From positions 1 through 64,000 of the forward strand of contig NZ_JAPDMX010000012.1 in the NCBI RefSeq assembly GCF_025971955.1: DNA of 64,000 nucleotides. Reading direction: 5' to 3'. The stretch is from Shewanella subflava (GTDB lineage Bacteria > Pseudomonadota > Gammaproteobacteria > Enterobacterales > Shewanellaceae). The translations under genes and the position numbers were made by a program. Within the stretch, counting starts at the first letter, position 1; each line of letters opens with the position of its first letter. The notes below the pieces were generated by a model. The model was not told the DNA's origin, made no database searches, and worked only from the letters and a program-made list of their open reading frames with translations. Below are positions 51,703 through 60,904 of this stretch, piece by piece.

Positions 51703-53121
51703 TTACTGAAGGTATGTTTTAGCTTGTTGCAAGCTGGCCAACTCTTCTGCGCTAGGGTTCAACGCGATAACACTGTCAATTTGCATCAATAATGATTGCC
51801 ACAAAGGCTCAATGACTTGTTGCTGTATATCATCGCCGTAGTGCTTGGCTTGCTGCAATAAGTATGCAGATTGCACCACATCGATACGGTTTAGCATGCC
51901 ATCGGCTAACGCCACACTCAGCTCAATCATGGCGGTAACATTATGGCCATATTTAATCACATCATGTAAATAACGCTCCGCGAGTTCAAGCTCTGTCGCC
52001 TGAGCATTATCATTGTGAAGAATATCCGTAGCACAATGCAACATCGCATCAAGCTGCCCCTGACTTGCGGCTTCTTGCATCCATAAACGGCTTTGATCAG
52101 CTTCAGCATTGACCCCTTCGGCCAATAATAATGCCAAATGGTATTGGGATTGTGGGTAGCCAGATTCGGCGGCTTTGCTCATCCAAGCTAGCGCTTGCTG
52201 ATAGTCATTTTGTTGATAGTACAACACGCCAAGGTTAGACATTGCCTCGATATTTTCTGCTTCTGCCGCCTGCTGAAGTAAGGCTTTGGCTTGTTCAACA
52301 TCAACAGTAAACACTGTGCTACCGACCAAATAAAAATACCCCAGTAAAGCTTGTGCATCAGTTATACCCGCTTTGGCTGCTTGCGCTATCAGTAACTCTC
52401 CCTGCTTAACTTGGTCGCTTTGAGCATAGCCATGCAACAAACTTACCCCATGCTCATACAATGCCGCATCTTCAAATGGTGCAGCTTGAGCAAACCAGTA
52501 AGCCGCCTGGGCAAATAAGCGTTGCACTTCATCCTGGGCAGTTTGCAGCGCTGAAGCGGTATTGATATCAAAAGTCGTTGCACTGGCTTGCTCCTGTGCC
52601 ATAAGCGCTTGAGCTTTTAATGACATCGCCACTAAATACTGTGCGTGATGATCGTTTTGCATCATCGCTCGGTAGCATAAATCTCTCCCCGCTAGCGAAT
52701 CGAATGCGACAAATTGGTAAACGGGTACAGCAGTGCAATGTAATACCGGATAAAGCTTGGCAACTAAATTAAGAATTTGTTTAATCGACTTCTCTGCCAA
52801 AGTCACTAGCTGAGTTTGCGTTAAATGATATTTTTCAGGATGTGCCCCACGATTACCATCGCCACGCAACTTATGCATTGTGCGAATCGCGGTCACGTCT
52901 AGCAAGCGCCGCTGATTCAATTGCTCAATGCGGTCGTAGAGATTTGGACTATTAAACTCAAGATGGTGCTGTTCGGCGATGAGGATGGCCAGTTTATGGG
53001 TGAAACTGCGCACAAATACCAACGCTTGGGTCGGTATATCTCGGACATAACTCTTGGCGCTGGCGTAATCTTCTCCCAGCTCAACCGAGAATTGGCTAAC
53101 TAACTCAATATCAGTTATCAA
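51703..53121 (-). CDS. DUF4145/SEL1-like repeat protein
   Basis: A 472-residue soluble protein. The N-terminal 130 residues resemble DUF4145 (FVRSFTHKLAILIAEQH, then RLLDVTAIRTMHKLRGDGNRGAHP), a helical domain found in restriction and defence-associated proteins but also elsewhere. The rest is a series of SEL1-like helix pairs (for example AAEAENIEAMSNLGVLYYQQNDYQQALAWMSKAAESG), a protein-protein interaction scaffold. It starts from a TTG at 53121 preceded by AGGAG at good spacing; no upstream ATG is in frame. It stands alone. A defence role is possible but unsupported by neighbours. Confidence 0.75.
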   Translation of the reverse strand: MITDIELVSQFSVELGEDYASAKSYVRDIPTQALVFVRSFTHKLAILIAEQHHLEFNSPNLYDRIEQLNQRRLLDVTAIRTMHKLRGDGNRGAHPEKYHLTQTQLVTLAEKSIKQILNLVAKLYPVLHCTAVPVYQFVAFDSLAGRDLCYRAMMQNDHHAQYLVAMSLKAQALMAQEQASATTFDINTASALQTAQDEVQRLFAQAAYWFAQAAPFEDAALYEHGVSLLHGYAQSDQVKQGELLIAQAAKAGITDAQALLGYFYLVGSTVFTVDVEQAKALLQQAAEAENIEAMSNLGVLYYQQNDYQQALAWMSKAAESGYPQSQYHLALLLAEGVNAEADQSRLWMQEAASQGQLDAMLHCATDILHNDNAQATELELAERYLHDVIKYGHNVTAMIELSVALADGMLNRIDVVQSAYLLQQAKHYGDDIQQQVIEPLWQSLLMQIDSVIALNPSAEELASLQQAKTYLQ

Positions 53122-53344
53122 TACCCACTCCTGTCAAATGGCTTATCGCCGCGCGGGATAATAAACGCATAATCAATACTTCTTTTCACCGCTAACATGA
53201 CTGAATGCATTGCGACAGAACCGCTATCGCACATGAATTCGCCTTGTTATCAGCGCCGCGTTCACCTTTGAACCAAGCACATACAGGCTTGCTATTTTAT
53301 TGTCGTATTTTCGCTAACCGCAGTTGCAGTTAAAGAAGCGTAAA

Positions 53345-54079
53345 TTACACCTCAGTGTGAGTGTCGTCGCTAGATGGCGTATCCGTTTTACGATTAACCA
53401 TATATAAGCGAAACAAAGCGACGTTAATAAATAGCCCTAAAAATGCAAATATGGTATCTGTGATTAACTGTAATGGAAAACCTACCTGCGCAGCTATTTG
53501 CGACAACGTGCCACCAACTAACGATAATGGAATATACAGCATTAAAATCGCAATCGTTTTGGTTGCAATCGGCCCGGTAAATACAAAGCTAGCTTTAATG
53601 GCTTCTAAGGGGGTTAGCTGCTCCACAATGACCATAAAGTTCACATAGGCCAAGCGTGCAAATAGGTAAAAACTGATCACCAGCCCCACTAACCACATTG
53701 GCCCAAATACAGCAAAAAGCATCACCGGGGTTAAAATGGCTAACCCAGAAAAAACACCGGCAAGTAACAATGGCGGCACAAATTGAATACTTTGTTTATA
53801 TACCATTGCAGTCGTAACATCATGACCACGCGAGCGGACTTCAAGATACACGGTAAGCGCTGCAATTAACGTAGAAAATAATAATAGCAATGCCATCATT
53901 GCTGCGCCATGGATCCCACCAAATTGCGGATTTTCAACATCAGCTTGGATCATTTCATTCCCCAGCCAAAGCTGGATCATCACTTGAACAAGCAACAATG
54001 GAAATGTCATTGCCGCAAGCTGGCCAATATGGTTACGAAAAAAGTAATAAGCTTCAGTCAAAATAGCTGAAAGTGACAT
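53345..54079 (-). CDS. YciC/UPF0259-like membrane protein
   Basis: A 244-residue protein from the ATG at 54079 (MSLSAILTEAYYFFRNHIGQL) with about six hydrophobic segments and the pattern of the YciC (UPF0259) family. A frame from 54175 adds an unlikely polar leader. Function unknown; the family is inner membrane. The N-terminal pattern ILTEAYYFFRNHIGQLA, typical of YciC, is the main evidence. Confidence 0.72.
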   Translation of the reverse strand: MSLSAILTEAYYFFRNHIGQLAAMTFPLLLVQVMIQLWLGNEMIQADVENPQFGGIHGAAMMALLLLFSTLIAALTVYLEVRSRGHDVTTAMVYKQSIQFVPPLLLAGVFSGLAILTPVMLFAVFGPMWLVGLVISFYLFARLAYVNFMVIVEQLTPLEAIKASFVFTGPIATKTIAILMLYIPLSLVGGTLSQIAAQVGFPLQLITDTIFAFLGLFINVALFRLYMVNRKTDTPSSDDTHTEV

Positions 54080-54237
54080 AAATGAGATTCCAAAAATCAA
54101 CTTAAGATGTATATGGGGCTTAGGATACCCAAAAATGACTGATTTTGCACAATACAAAATCTTCATATGTCGCAAAGCACCAAAAAACGTTAAGATGATG
54201 GCAATTAAAGCACAATATTTACCAAAGGATGGATTAT

Positions 54238-54771
54238 ATGAATCGTTTTATAATTGCGAGCTCAGTATTGTCGGCCGCTTTATTAACCACACCTGCTAGC
54301 GCAGGCTGGTTAGACAATGTCACTAAAACTGAAGTTGCACCTGTTGCCACCCAAGCTAAAGCGGCAACTGGCTTAGCTGACAATGCATTAGTTGGCAATG
54401 TTATGTCGCAACTAGGGTTAAATGAGCAGCAAGCCGCAGGTGGGTTAGGGTCTTTACTTGGCCTAGCACAATCCAACTTAGGTGATAGTGACTTTAGCGC
54501 GTTAAGTAAAAGCATTCCTGGTATCGATTCATTATTAGGCGCGGCTCCCGCGCTAGGTGGCGATTCTGGTATGTCTGGCTTATTATCTAAAGCAGGTGAC
54601 TTAGGATCGTCATTTCAAGGCGCGGCAATGGTATATGATTCTTTTGAAAAACTCGGTATCTCAAAAGAATATATCGCCCCTATGGTCGATATTGCTAAGC
54701 AGTATTTACAACAGCAATCGGGAGACGGTTCTGTTGATTTATTAATGAAAGGCTTAGGTTCTTTACTGTAA
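54238..54771 (+). CDS. DUF2780 exported protein
   Basis: A 177-residue protein with a signal peptide (MNRFIIASSVLSAALLTTPASA) and a mature part rich in G, A, L and S, with repeated short helices (NALVGNVMSQLGLNEQQAAGG, GLGSLLGLAQ, and so on). This matches the VcgC/VcgE-type DUF2780 family of unknown function. I chose the ATG at 54238 because AAAGGA precedes it; the ATG at 54229 would overlap that site. It is followed by a terminator and then the terB-like gene. Confidence 0.82.
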   Translation: MNRFIIASSVLSAALLTTPASAGWLDNVTKTEVAPVATQAKAATGLADNALVGNVMSQLGLNEQQAAGGLGSLLGLAQSNLGDSDFSALSKSIPGIDSLLGAAPALGGDSGMSGLLSKAGDLGSSFQGAAMVYDSFEKLGISKEYIAPMVDIAKQYLQQQSGDGSVDLLMKGLGSLL

Positions 54772-54817
54772 AGGTATACCTACCACAAAGGTAAAATGGT
54801 CAACCTAAACATTAATT

Positions 54818-54842
54818 AATGCCGAGCACAGTGCTCGGCATT
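54818..54842 (+). terminator. Intrinsic terminator after the DUF2780 gene
   Basis: A perfect 11-bp stem AATGCCGAGCA/TGCTCGGCATT with a 3-base loop is followed by ATTGTCTTT. The tail is T-rich rather than a clean T run. Confidence 0.75.
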
Positions 54843-54883
54843 ATTGTCTTTGCTAGGATGGGCTTTCAACGAGGAGTCATATT

Positions 54884-55333
54884 ATGATTGCAAAACTCAA
54901 ACAATTTATTCAGGCACGTACTCATGCAGTAAGCCCAGAAGACAAAGCCCACCAATTAAGTTTGGCGGCAGCAACCCTACTACTTGAAGTGGTGTATGCC
55001 GACGAAACCTTCAATGAATCTGAAGTGGCGTTGTTGCCCGACATGTTGAAAAACACTTTACATATCAGCATTGACGAAGCACAAGACCTGATTAAAGAAG
55101 CCACTTTAATCAGAGGGAATGCCACTTCGTTATTTGAATTTACCGCTGAAATTAATCAGCAATTCACTCTTGAAGAAAAACAGCAATTGCTACTTGCAAT
55201 GTGGCGTCTAGCCTATGCCGACGGTGAATTATCACGCTATGAGGATCAAATCATTCGTCGCTGTGCTGATTTACTTTACCTCAAGCACAGCGAACTCATT
55301 CAAATGCGTAACATAGCAATGGAACAAAGGTAG
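54884..55333 (+). CDS. TerB-family (tellurite resistance-like) protein
   Basis: A 149-residue helical protein with two matched halves, each carrying an acidic motif (VVYADETFNESE and AYADGELSRYED), characteristic of the TerB fold. The role of lone TerB-like proteins is not established; tellurite resistance proper needs the ter operon, which is absent. An AACGAGGAG ribosome binding site is present. It is convergent with the exporter gene at 55341, with 7 bases between stops. Confidence 0.85.
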   Translation: MIAKLKQFIQARTHAVSPEDKAHQLSLAAATLLLEVVYADETFNESEVALLPDMLKNTLHISIDEAQDLIKEATLIRGNATSLFEFTAEINQQFTLEEKQQLLLAMWRLAYADGELSRYEDQIIRRCADLLYLKHSELIQMRNIAMEQR

Positions 55334-55340
55334 GCGCTGA

Positions 55341-56630
55341 TTACTCCGATGACGGTGTTGGCATAATGGTATGTTTACGCTGTAAATGTGTTTTTTGCCA
55401 CCACATAAAAGGCGCTATGATTGTCACTAACAGTATTGCGTATAGCATATTGTCAGCAAGCGCTACCCCAATACCGATACAAAATACGCAACTGGCAAGG
55501 ATTAACGGTAAATAGCGTTTACTTAACAGCTTCACCGCCGACAACATAGCTAATAGGTAAATAATCACAAATACCCCATTGCTCCAGGCAATCAATTTTT
55601 CTAAATCATGCTGCGAATAAAAAGTGGCGACAATCACCAAGGCCATCGTCCCTAAAATGGCGAACAAGGCCCTAAATGGAACACCATGGCGATTCAGCAC
55701 CACAAAATATTGAGGTAAAATACCTTCTTTACTGAAGCTCCATAGCAACCTTGCGGCGCTACCAGCATAGACGTTTACGGTAGCAAGCCCACTCGCAATG
55801 CCTAAAACACCGATAATACTTGCGCCATATCCCTGTAAAAAGCTGCCACTGACTAAATAGTCAAATGCGCTGATCATGGCTACGCCGCTTTTATCGGATG
55901 GCACCATCAACAATAAAAATGTACAGGCTAAGTAAATCACCCCCACGAGCACAGTACCCATCAAAATGGCTGGTAACATGTCTTTATCTGGGCGACGAAA
56001 ATCACTGGCAAGGTGAGTCATGGCTTCAATACCTAAGAAGCTCCAAAAACCAATACCCATCGCCAACATCACCGTATTCACTTGTGGATGACTTGCTTGG
56101 TTAAATGATGCAAGCTGCTCTGAATTCAAGCCACTGACAGCAAACAACACCGCCACTACGCTCACAATCGCTAAGGTTAAGCCAAATTGCAATTTGGCAG
56201 ACACCTGAATGCCGCGAATGTTTAACCCTAATAACACCAACACCACAACTAGCTCTGCGACCAGTTGCCAACCCCCTCGCAGTGGTACTAAAGCATCCAT
56301 AAATTGGAAGGTCATTAAAATAGCGGCTGGCGCACCGATGGGGATCACTAACAAAAAAATCAACCCTATGGTTCTACCTGCTGTGCGGCCAAAGGCTTTT
56401 TCCACAAAATAAGCTGGCCCTGCGGCATGGGGAAAGCGGCTGGCTAACAACCCAAACACCAGTGCCACCGGAATAATAGCCAAGGTGAGTATTAACCACC
56501 CCAATAATGCTCCTGATCCGGCGACCGCAATAGTCATTTGCGGTAAAATAAACACCCCTGTTCCCAACAAAGTGGTGGCCATTAATCCTGCACCTTGCCA
56601 GCGCCCTATTGTTCCTGTTATTTGATTCAT
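55341..56630 (-). CDS. APC-family amino acid exporter, YjeH-like
   Basis: A 429-residue APC-superfamily transporter with about twelve membrane segments, starting GRWQGAGLMATTLLGTGVFILPQM with the glycine-rich first unwound segment GTGVF. Closest by recognition is YjeH, an L-methionine and branched-chain amino acid exporter in E. coli; specificity here is inference. It is divergent from a Lrp-type regulator across a 141-base region with a periodic direct repeat, which fits control by that regulator. Confidence 0.87.
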   Translation of the reverse strand: MNQITGTIGRWQGAGLMATTLLGTGVFILPQMTIAVAGSGALLGWLILTLAIIPVALVFGLLASRFPHAAGPAYFVEKAFGRTAGRTIGLIFLLVIPIGAPAAILMTFQFMDALVPLRGGWQLVAELVVVLVLLGLNIRGIQVSAKLQFGLTLAIVSVVAVLFAVSGLNSEQLASFNQASHPQVNTVMLAMGIGFWSFLGIEAMTHLASDFRRPDKDMLPAILMGTVLVGVIYLACTFLLLMVPSDKSGVAMISAFDYLVSGSFLQGYGASIIGVLGIASGLATVNVYAGSAARLLWSFSKEGILPQYFVVLNRHGVPFRALFAILGTMALVIVATFYSQHDLEKLIAWSNGVFVIIYLLAMLSAVKLLSKRYLPLILASCVFCIGIGVALADNMLYAILLVTIIAPFMWWQKTHLQRKHTIMPTPSSE

Positions 56631-56718
56631 TTGTTATTCTACTTGGCTATGTTTAGGTTATTATAAGTTCAAATTGATTTTCAATTTGTCGGCGATGAGC
56701 GCCTAACTGCGGTATCAA

Positions 56719-56764
56719 ACCAACAATATGACGGTTAACAAACAAAATACCAACAAAATGACGG
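56719..56764. repeat. 16-bp direct repeat, 30-bp period, in the exporter/Lrp promoter region
   Basis: ACCAACAATATGACGG (56719-56734) and ACCAACAAAATGACGG (56749-56764) differ in one base and are spaced 30 bp start to start, about three helical turns. The second copy runs into the ribosome binding site of the Lrp-type gene. This looks like an operator or a short duplication. Confidence 0.7.
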
Positions 56765-56771
56765 AGTAGTT

Positions 56772-57200
56772 GTGGATAAATTTGATAAAGCCATTATAAA
56801 TGCGTTGCGCCAAGATGCGCGACAAAGTATATCCACTATTGCAGATACAGTCAGTTTGTCCCGCAGCGCCGTGACAGAGCGAATTAAAAAACTGGAAAAC
56901 TCAGGAGTGATCCGCGGTTATCAGGTGTTATTAAGCGAATCGCAAAAACAAGGGGTCTCGGCCTACTTTGAAATACAACATAAATGCCCTCGATGTGCCG
57001 ATGTGGTGCATGTATTTCACAGTATACCTGAAGTGATCACCTGCCAAGGCATTACTGGTGACATGGATTTATTAGTTTACGTGCACGCCGATTCAATGAA
57101 GCGCTTGCATGAGATCCGTGAATATATTGATGCGCAAACCGACATTATCAAAATCAAAACCCATGTGGTGATGAGTGAGTGGATTAACAATCACCCCTAA
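56772..57200 (+). CDS. Lrp/AsnC-family transcriptional regulator
   Basis: A 142-residue regulator: N-terminal helix-turn-helix (LRQDARQSISTIADTVSLSRSAVTERIKKLE) and C-terminal RAM ligand domain (GITGDMDLLVYVHADSM). It starts from GTG at 56772 with GGAG upstream. It is divergent from the YjeH-like exporter and likely regulates it in response to an amino acid. Two cysteines (CPRCADV) at the domain junction are unusual for the family and might bind metal. Confidence 0.9.
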   Translation: MDKFDKAIINALRQDARQSISTIADTVSLSRSAVTERIKKLENSGVIRGYQVLLSESQKQGVSAYFEIQHKCPRCADVVHVFHSIPEVITCQGITGDMDLLVYVHADSMKRLHEIREYIDAQTDIIKIKTHVVMSEWINNHP

Positions 57201-57226
57201 ATTCGGATAATGACGCCTAAAAACAA

Positions 57227-57252
57227 AAACCAGCCATACAAATAACTGGTTT
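57227..57252 (-). terminator. Terminator between lrp-type and HDOD genes
   Basis: On the minus strand the 7-bp stem AAACCAG/CTGGTTT with a 12-base loop is followed by TTGTTTTT. It lies 28 bases past the HDOD gene stop codon; it may serve both convergent genes. Confidence 0.7.
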
Positions 57253-57279
57253 AAGAGTTAACGATTACATACTCGAGCG

Positions 57280-58110
57280 TTAGGCTAATTGTTTGCCTAT
57301 CTCTAGCCCTTTACCACGGAGTTCAATCAGTTTGTCGGTTAGGCCAGACATATCCATTTTAATAATACCAGCATTATTAGCGAGAACGGCTAGCCAAGCG
57401 GTGAATGGCTCCTCACCACGCTCATCATCCCAATGGATGAAAATTTGATTCGACAAATAAATTAACACGGCTAATTTTGAAGCTGGATCTGCCTGCTTAG
57501 GATTGCGTTGAAATTCAATGCCTGCCACTAAAGAAGGCGCGAACTTCCAGGTTTTTGCCAATAACGCCCCTACCGATGGCGAATCAAAACCCAGTAGCTT
57601 GGTTTCCAAATCCTGTATATCTCCGCCCTGCTCGGCCGCTGCACGAATTTGTGCTGCTAAAGATGGCTCGACCGTTGCAATTAACAAATCACCAATACGA
57701 TGCAATATACCGCAGGTAAATGCCTCGTCAGCACCGACACCGCAGCGCTTAGCTAACTCTTGGCTATATAAGGCAACCTCAAAGGTTTCGCCCCAAAAAG
57801 CTGCCAAATCAATACCTTCAACTTTAGGGATAGCACCAACAACCGCAGAGGCAATCACTAAAGTACGCAATGTTTGCATGCCTAATCGGATCACCGCATC
57901 CTCAATAGAGCCGACTTCACGACTGCGACCAAAATGAGCAGAGTTAGCTAAACGCAACACCCGCGCACTAATTAACGGATCTTGAGCCACTTTGGCAGAA
58001 ATACTTCTTACCGAACTGTTGTCATCATTTACTGCTGCTAATAATTCACTAATTGCTTTGGGTAAGCGAGGTAACTCATCAACTCTATTTAATAATGCCG
58101 CAGACTGCAT
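57280..58110 (-). CDS. HDOD-domain signalling protein
   Basis: A 276-residue protein consisting of an HDOD domain, an HD-like fold without the catalytic HD pair, from the ATG at 58110 (MQSAALLNRVDELPRLPKAI) preceded by AAGGAG. HDOD proteins are thought to act as regulatory scaffolds in signalling. The domain signature RVLRLANSAHFGRSREVGSIEDAVIRLG is clear. It has no other domain, and the partner is unknown. It is divergent from menD by about 250 bases. Confidence 0.88.
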   Translation of the reverse strand: MQSAALLNRVDELPRLPKAISELLAAVNDDNSSVRSISAKVAQDPLISARVLRLANSAHFGRSREVGSIEDAVIRLGMQTLRTLVIASAVVGAIPKVEGIDLAAFWGETFEVALYSQELAKRCGVGADEAFTCGILHRIGDLLIATVEPSLAAQIRAAAEQGGDIQDLETKLLGFDSPSVGALLAKTWKFAPSLVAGIEFQRNPKQADPASKLAVLIYLSNQIFIHWDDERGEEPFTAWLAVLANNAGIIKMDMSGLTDKLIELRGKGLEIGKQLA

Positions 58111-58361
58111 ATCTGTTCTCCTTATTATATTGCTAAACAACCTTTGAAATAGCACGCTGACTTAAAGTTGTTTCCGTTTATAGATTTATATAAATCATAT
58201 AAATAACATTAGCACAACAAAAATACAGCAAATGATTTTTTACTTAATATTGTCGATGATAAAATTATGATATCTTTCAAAGAAATTACGCTTAAATCTT
58301 AGATATAGCCATAACGAAAGGTTACACTTAAACAGACTCTTTTTTGCAGGTAATTCTTAAT

Positions 58362-60101
58362 ATGCAACCTCAGCCCAGTGCCGATTTAAATCTTTTATGG
58401 GGGCAAATCATCCTCGAAGAACTTAGCCGTTTAGGGGTTAAACACGTCTGTATGGCACCGGGTTCTCGCTCCACGCCATTAACTTTGGCTGCGGCTTCAC
58501 AGGCTACCATCCAAAGACACATTCATTTTGACGAGCGCGGCTTGGGGTTTATGGCACTGGGTTTAGCCAAGTCCAGTAACACGCCGGTGGCGATCATTAC
58601 CACCTCTGGCACAGCGGTCGCCAATTTGTACCCTGCGATTGTTGAAGCCTGGCTAACCCATGTACCGTTAATTGTGCTCTCGGGTGATCGTCCCAGTGAA
58701 TTAATTGATTGCGGCGCCAATCAAGCCATTATTCAACCCGCTATTTTTGCTAATTATGCGACACAGGTGAATTTACCCACACCTGATTTAGCATATCCAG
58801 CCAGTGCGTTACTCACCACGTTAGATCAAGCAGTTAGTCAGCATAGTCAGCCTATTCATATCAATTGCATGTACCGTGAACCGTTTTACCCCAATGAGCT
58901 GAGCCCTTTAACTAAGCAGGCAAAAAATGCTCCTGTGGTCATACAGCAATATTTAAAACCGCTTACCCAATGGCTCAGTCATCAAAAACCATTTAGCCAG
59001 TATCAACAAAATATGGGCGCTTTATTGCCCAGTGAAGACACCTTAAAACGTTTCGCCCATGGTAAAGGCATCATTGTGGTAGGCACCTTGTCGCCCGATG
59101 ACACCCCAGAATTAATCGTTGAAATAGCCCAAAAACTCGCATGGCCAATTGTGACCGATGCACAATCACAGCTAAGACAACATTCAGGTATCATTGGTAA
59201 TGTTGATCAACTGCTGCTTAACCCCAAAGCCACTAAGCTTTTAGAACAAGCCGAGCGTGTGTTGGTGTTTGGTGGACGCTTTATTTCAAAACGGTTAATC
59301 AGCTATTTAGCAAATCAAGCTTGGCATAGCTATTGGCAAGTATTACCTCACTCAAGCCGATTAGATCCCAGTCACCAAAGTAAACAAATTTGGCAAACCA
59401 GTGTGAGTGCATTTTGTAAACTGAGTTGGCCTCGATCATCAAGTGCCAATTGGGGACTGGAGTTAATCAACCACAATGAAACCCTAGCCGCTTTGTTTAC
59501 CCAGCAAATCGATCAAACTCAATTTGGTGAAGCTCAGGTGATTCGTTGGATAGCCCAGCAACAAAGCGCTGAACAAGTATTATTTATCGGCAACAGCTTA
59601 CCCATCCGCCTATATGACATGTATGCGCCAATTGGCCCCGCACAGCCCCAAATATATACCAATCGTGGCGCATCAGGCATTGATGGGCTAATAGCCACCA
59701 GCGCTGGGATTGCAATAGATAAACAACAAAAAATGACCATGATTATTGGCGACATTTCATGCTTACATGACTTAAATTCGTTGGCGTTATTAAAGCAAAT
59801 CACCTCAACCTATGTGTTGGTGATCCTAAATAACGATGGCGGCAATATTTTCAATTTATTACCTGTGCCGACAGAACAATTACGTCAAGATTTTTACCGT
59901 TTATCCCACGGTTTTGAATTTGGTTACGGCGCTGCCATGTTCGGTTTAGCGTATCGTCAAGCTGATGATTTAACGTCTTTTATTGAAGCCTATACCGAAG
60001 CCTTTGAATTTGATTGTGCCAGTGTCATTGAAGTGAATGTCAGTGCGACTCAAGCAAGCGATCAAATTGCGCAAATTAGTCAATGGGTTAAGCAACACTA
60101 A
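58362..60101 (+). CDS. menD: SEPHCHC synthase MenD (menaquinone pathway)
   Basis: MenD is the thiamin diphosphate enzyme that joins 2-oxoglutarate to isochorismate, the first committed menaquinone step. The 579-residue protein from the ATG at 58362 shows [16 protein letters not shown] at the N terminus, the catalytic glutamate region [12 protein letters not shown], and the C-terminal ThDP site [16 protein letters not shown] with [17 protein letters not shown] start at 58344 would add six residues. It overlaps menH by one base (TAATG). Confidence 0.97.
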   Translation: MQPQPSADLNLLWGQIILEELSRLGVKHVCMAPGSRSTPLTLAAASQATIQRHIHFDERGLGFMALGLAKSSNTPVAIITTSGTAVANLYPAIVEAWLTHVPLIVLSGDRPSELIDCGANQAIIQPAIFANYATQVNLPTPDLAYPASALLTTLDQAVSQHSQPIHINCMYREPFYPNELSPLTKQAKNAPVVIQQYLKPLTQWLSHQKPFSQYQQNMGALLPSEDTLKRFAHGKGIIVVGTLSPDDTPELIVEIAQKLAWPIVTDAQSQLRQHSGIIGNVDQLLLNPKATKLLEQAERVLVFGGRFISKRLISYLANQAWHSYWQVLPHSSRLDPSHQSKQIWQTSVSAFCKLSWPRSSSANWGLELINHNETLAALFTQQIDQTQFGEAQVIRWIAQQQSAEQVLFIGNSLPIRLYDMYAPIGPAQPQIYTNRGASGIDGLIATSAGIAIDKQQKMTMIIGDISCLHDLNSLALLKQITSTYVLVILNNDGGNIFNLLPVPTEQLRQDFYRLSHGFEFGYGAAMFGLAYRQADDLTSFIEAYTEAFEFDCASVIEVNVSATQASDQIAQISQWVKQH

Positions 60102-60895
60102 TGACCTGGATAAATCGATACGGTGATCCTCAGCTACCGGCCATGGTGTTTTTACACGGCTTTATGGGCGCAAAAGAAGATTGGCAACCAATGATGGCCA
60201 AAATCAGCCAATACTTTCATTGTATCTGTATCGACTTACCTGGCCATGGCGGCAACTCATTCACTTTGCCCCATCCTGGTTTATTCAGCGCAGCTGAACA
60301 TATTATTCAAACGGTGAATAATTTAGGCTATACCGAGTTTCACCTTGTGGGCTATTCATTAGGAGGGCGTATTGCGTTACAAGTGGCTCGCATACAACCA
60401 CAGGCAATATTGAGTTTAACCTTAGAGTCGGCGCATCCAGGTTTACTTAGCGATGATGAAAAAAAACAACGGGCAATCAATGATAATAACTGGGCAGATA
60501 AGTTGCTCAGCCAGCCTTTTGAGCACTTTGTGCAACAATGGTATCAACAAGCCGTGTTTAGCGATCTCAGCGATAAGCAGCGCCATTTTTTAATTAGCAA
60601 ACGCCTGAGTAATCAACCAAAAAGTCTGCACGCATGCTACTTGGCCACATCATTAAGTTTGCAGCAAGATTGCCGTAATGTGGTAGAAAAACTGACGTGC
60701 CGGTGTGCCTTTATCGCAGGTGAACAAGATAAAAAATTTCAGCATCTAGCTCACAACTGGCAGCAATCGCTTCACTCAGGCGCTTCGCTACAGTTAGTCA
60801 TCATTGCTGGGGTTGGTCACAATATTCATTCAATGCAGCCACATATTTTCAGTAATACGTTACTATCATTACTTCGCGATGAACCCACACAATAA
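60101..60895 (+). CDS. menH: SHCHC synthase MenH (alpha/beta hydrolase)
   Basis: MenH removes pyruvate from SEPHCHC to give SHCHC. The 264-residue alpha/beta hydrolase has the nucleophile elbow GYSLGGRIAL, an oxyanion region VFLHGFMGAKEDW, and the late histidine GVGHNIHSMQPH. It is part of the menD-menH-menC-menE operon. Confidence 0.93.
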   Translation: MTWINRYGDPQLPAMVFLHGFMGAKEDWQPMMAKISQYFHCICIDLPGHGGNSFTLPHPGLFSAAEHIIQTVNNLGYTEFHLVGYSLGGRIALQVARIQPQAILSLTLESAHPGLLSDDEKKQRAINDNNWADKLLSQPFEHFVQQWYQQAVFSDLSDKQRHFLISKRLSNQPKSLHACYLATSLSLQQDCRNVVEKLTCRCAFIAGEQDKKFQHLAHNWQQSLHSGASLQLVIIAGVGHNIHSMQPHIFSNTLLSLLRDEPTQ

Positions 60896-60904
60896 GAGTA
60901 CCCT

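Noticed and set aside
51703..53121. Calling the DUF4145/SEL1 protein an antiphage defence gene
   Set aside because: No nuclease, ATPase or other defence gene is adjacent; the domain alone is not enough.
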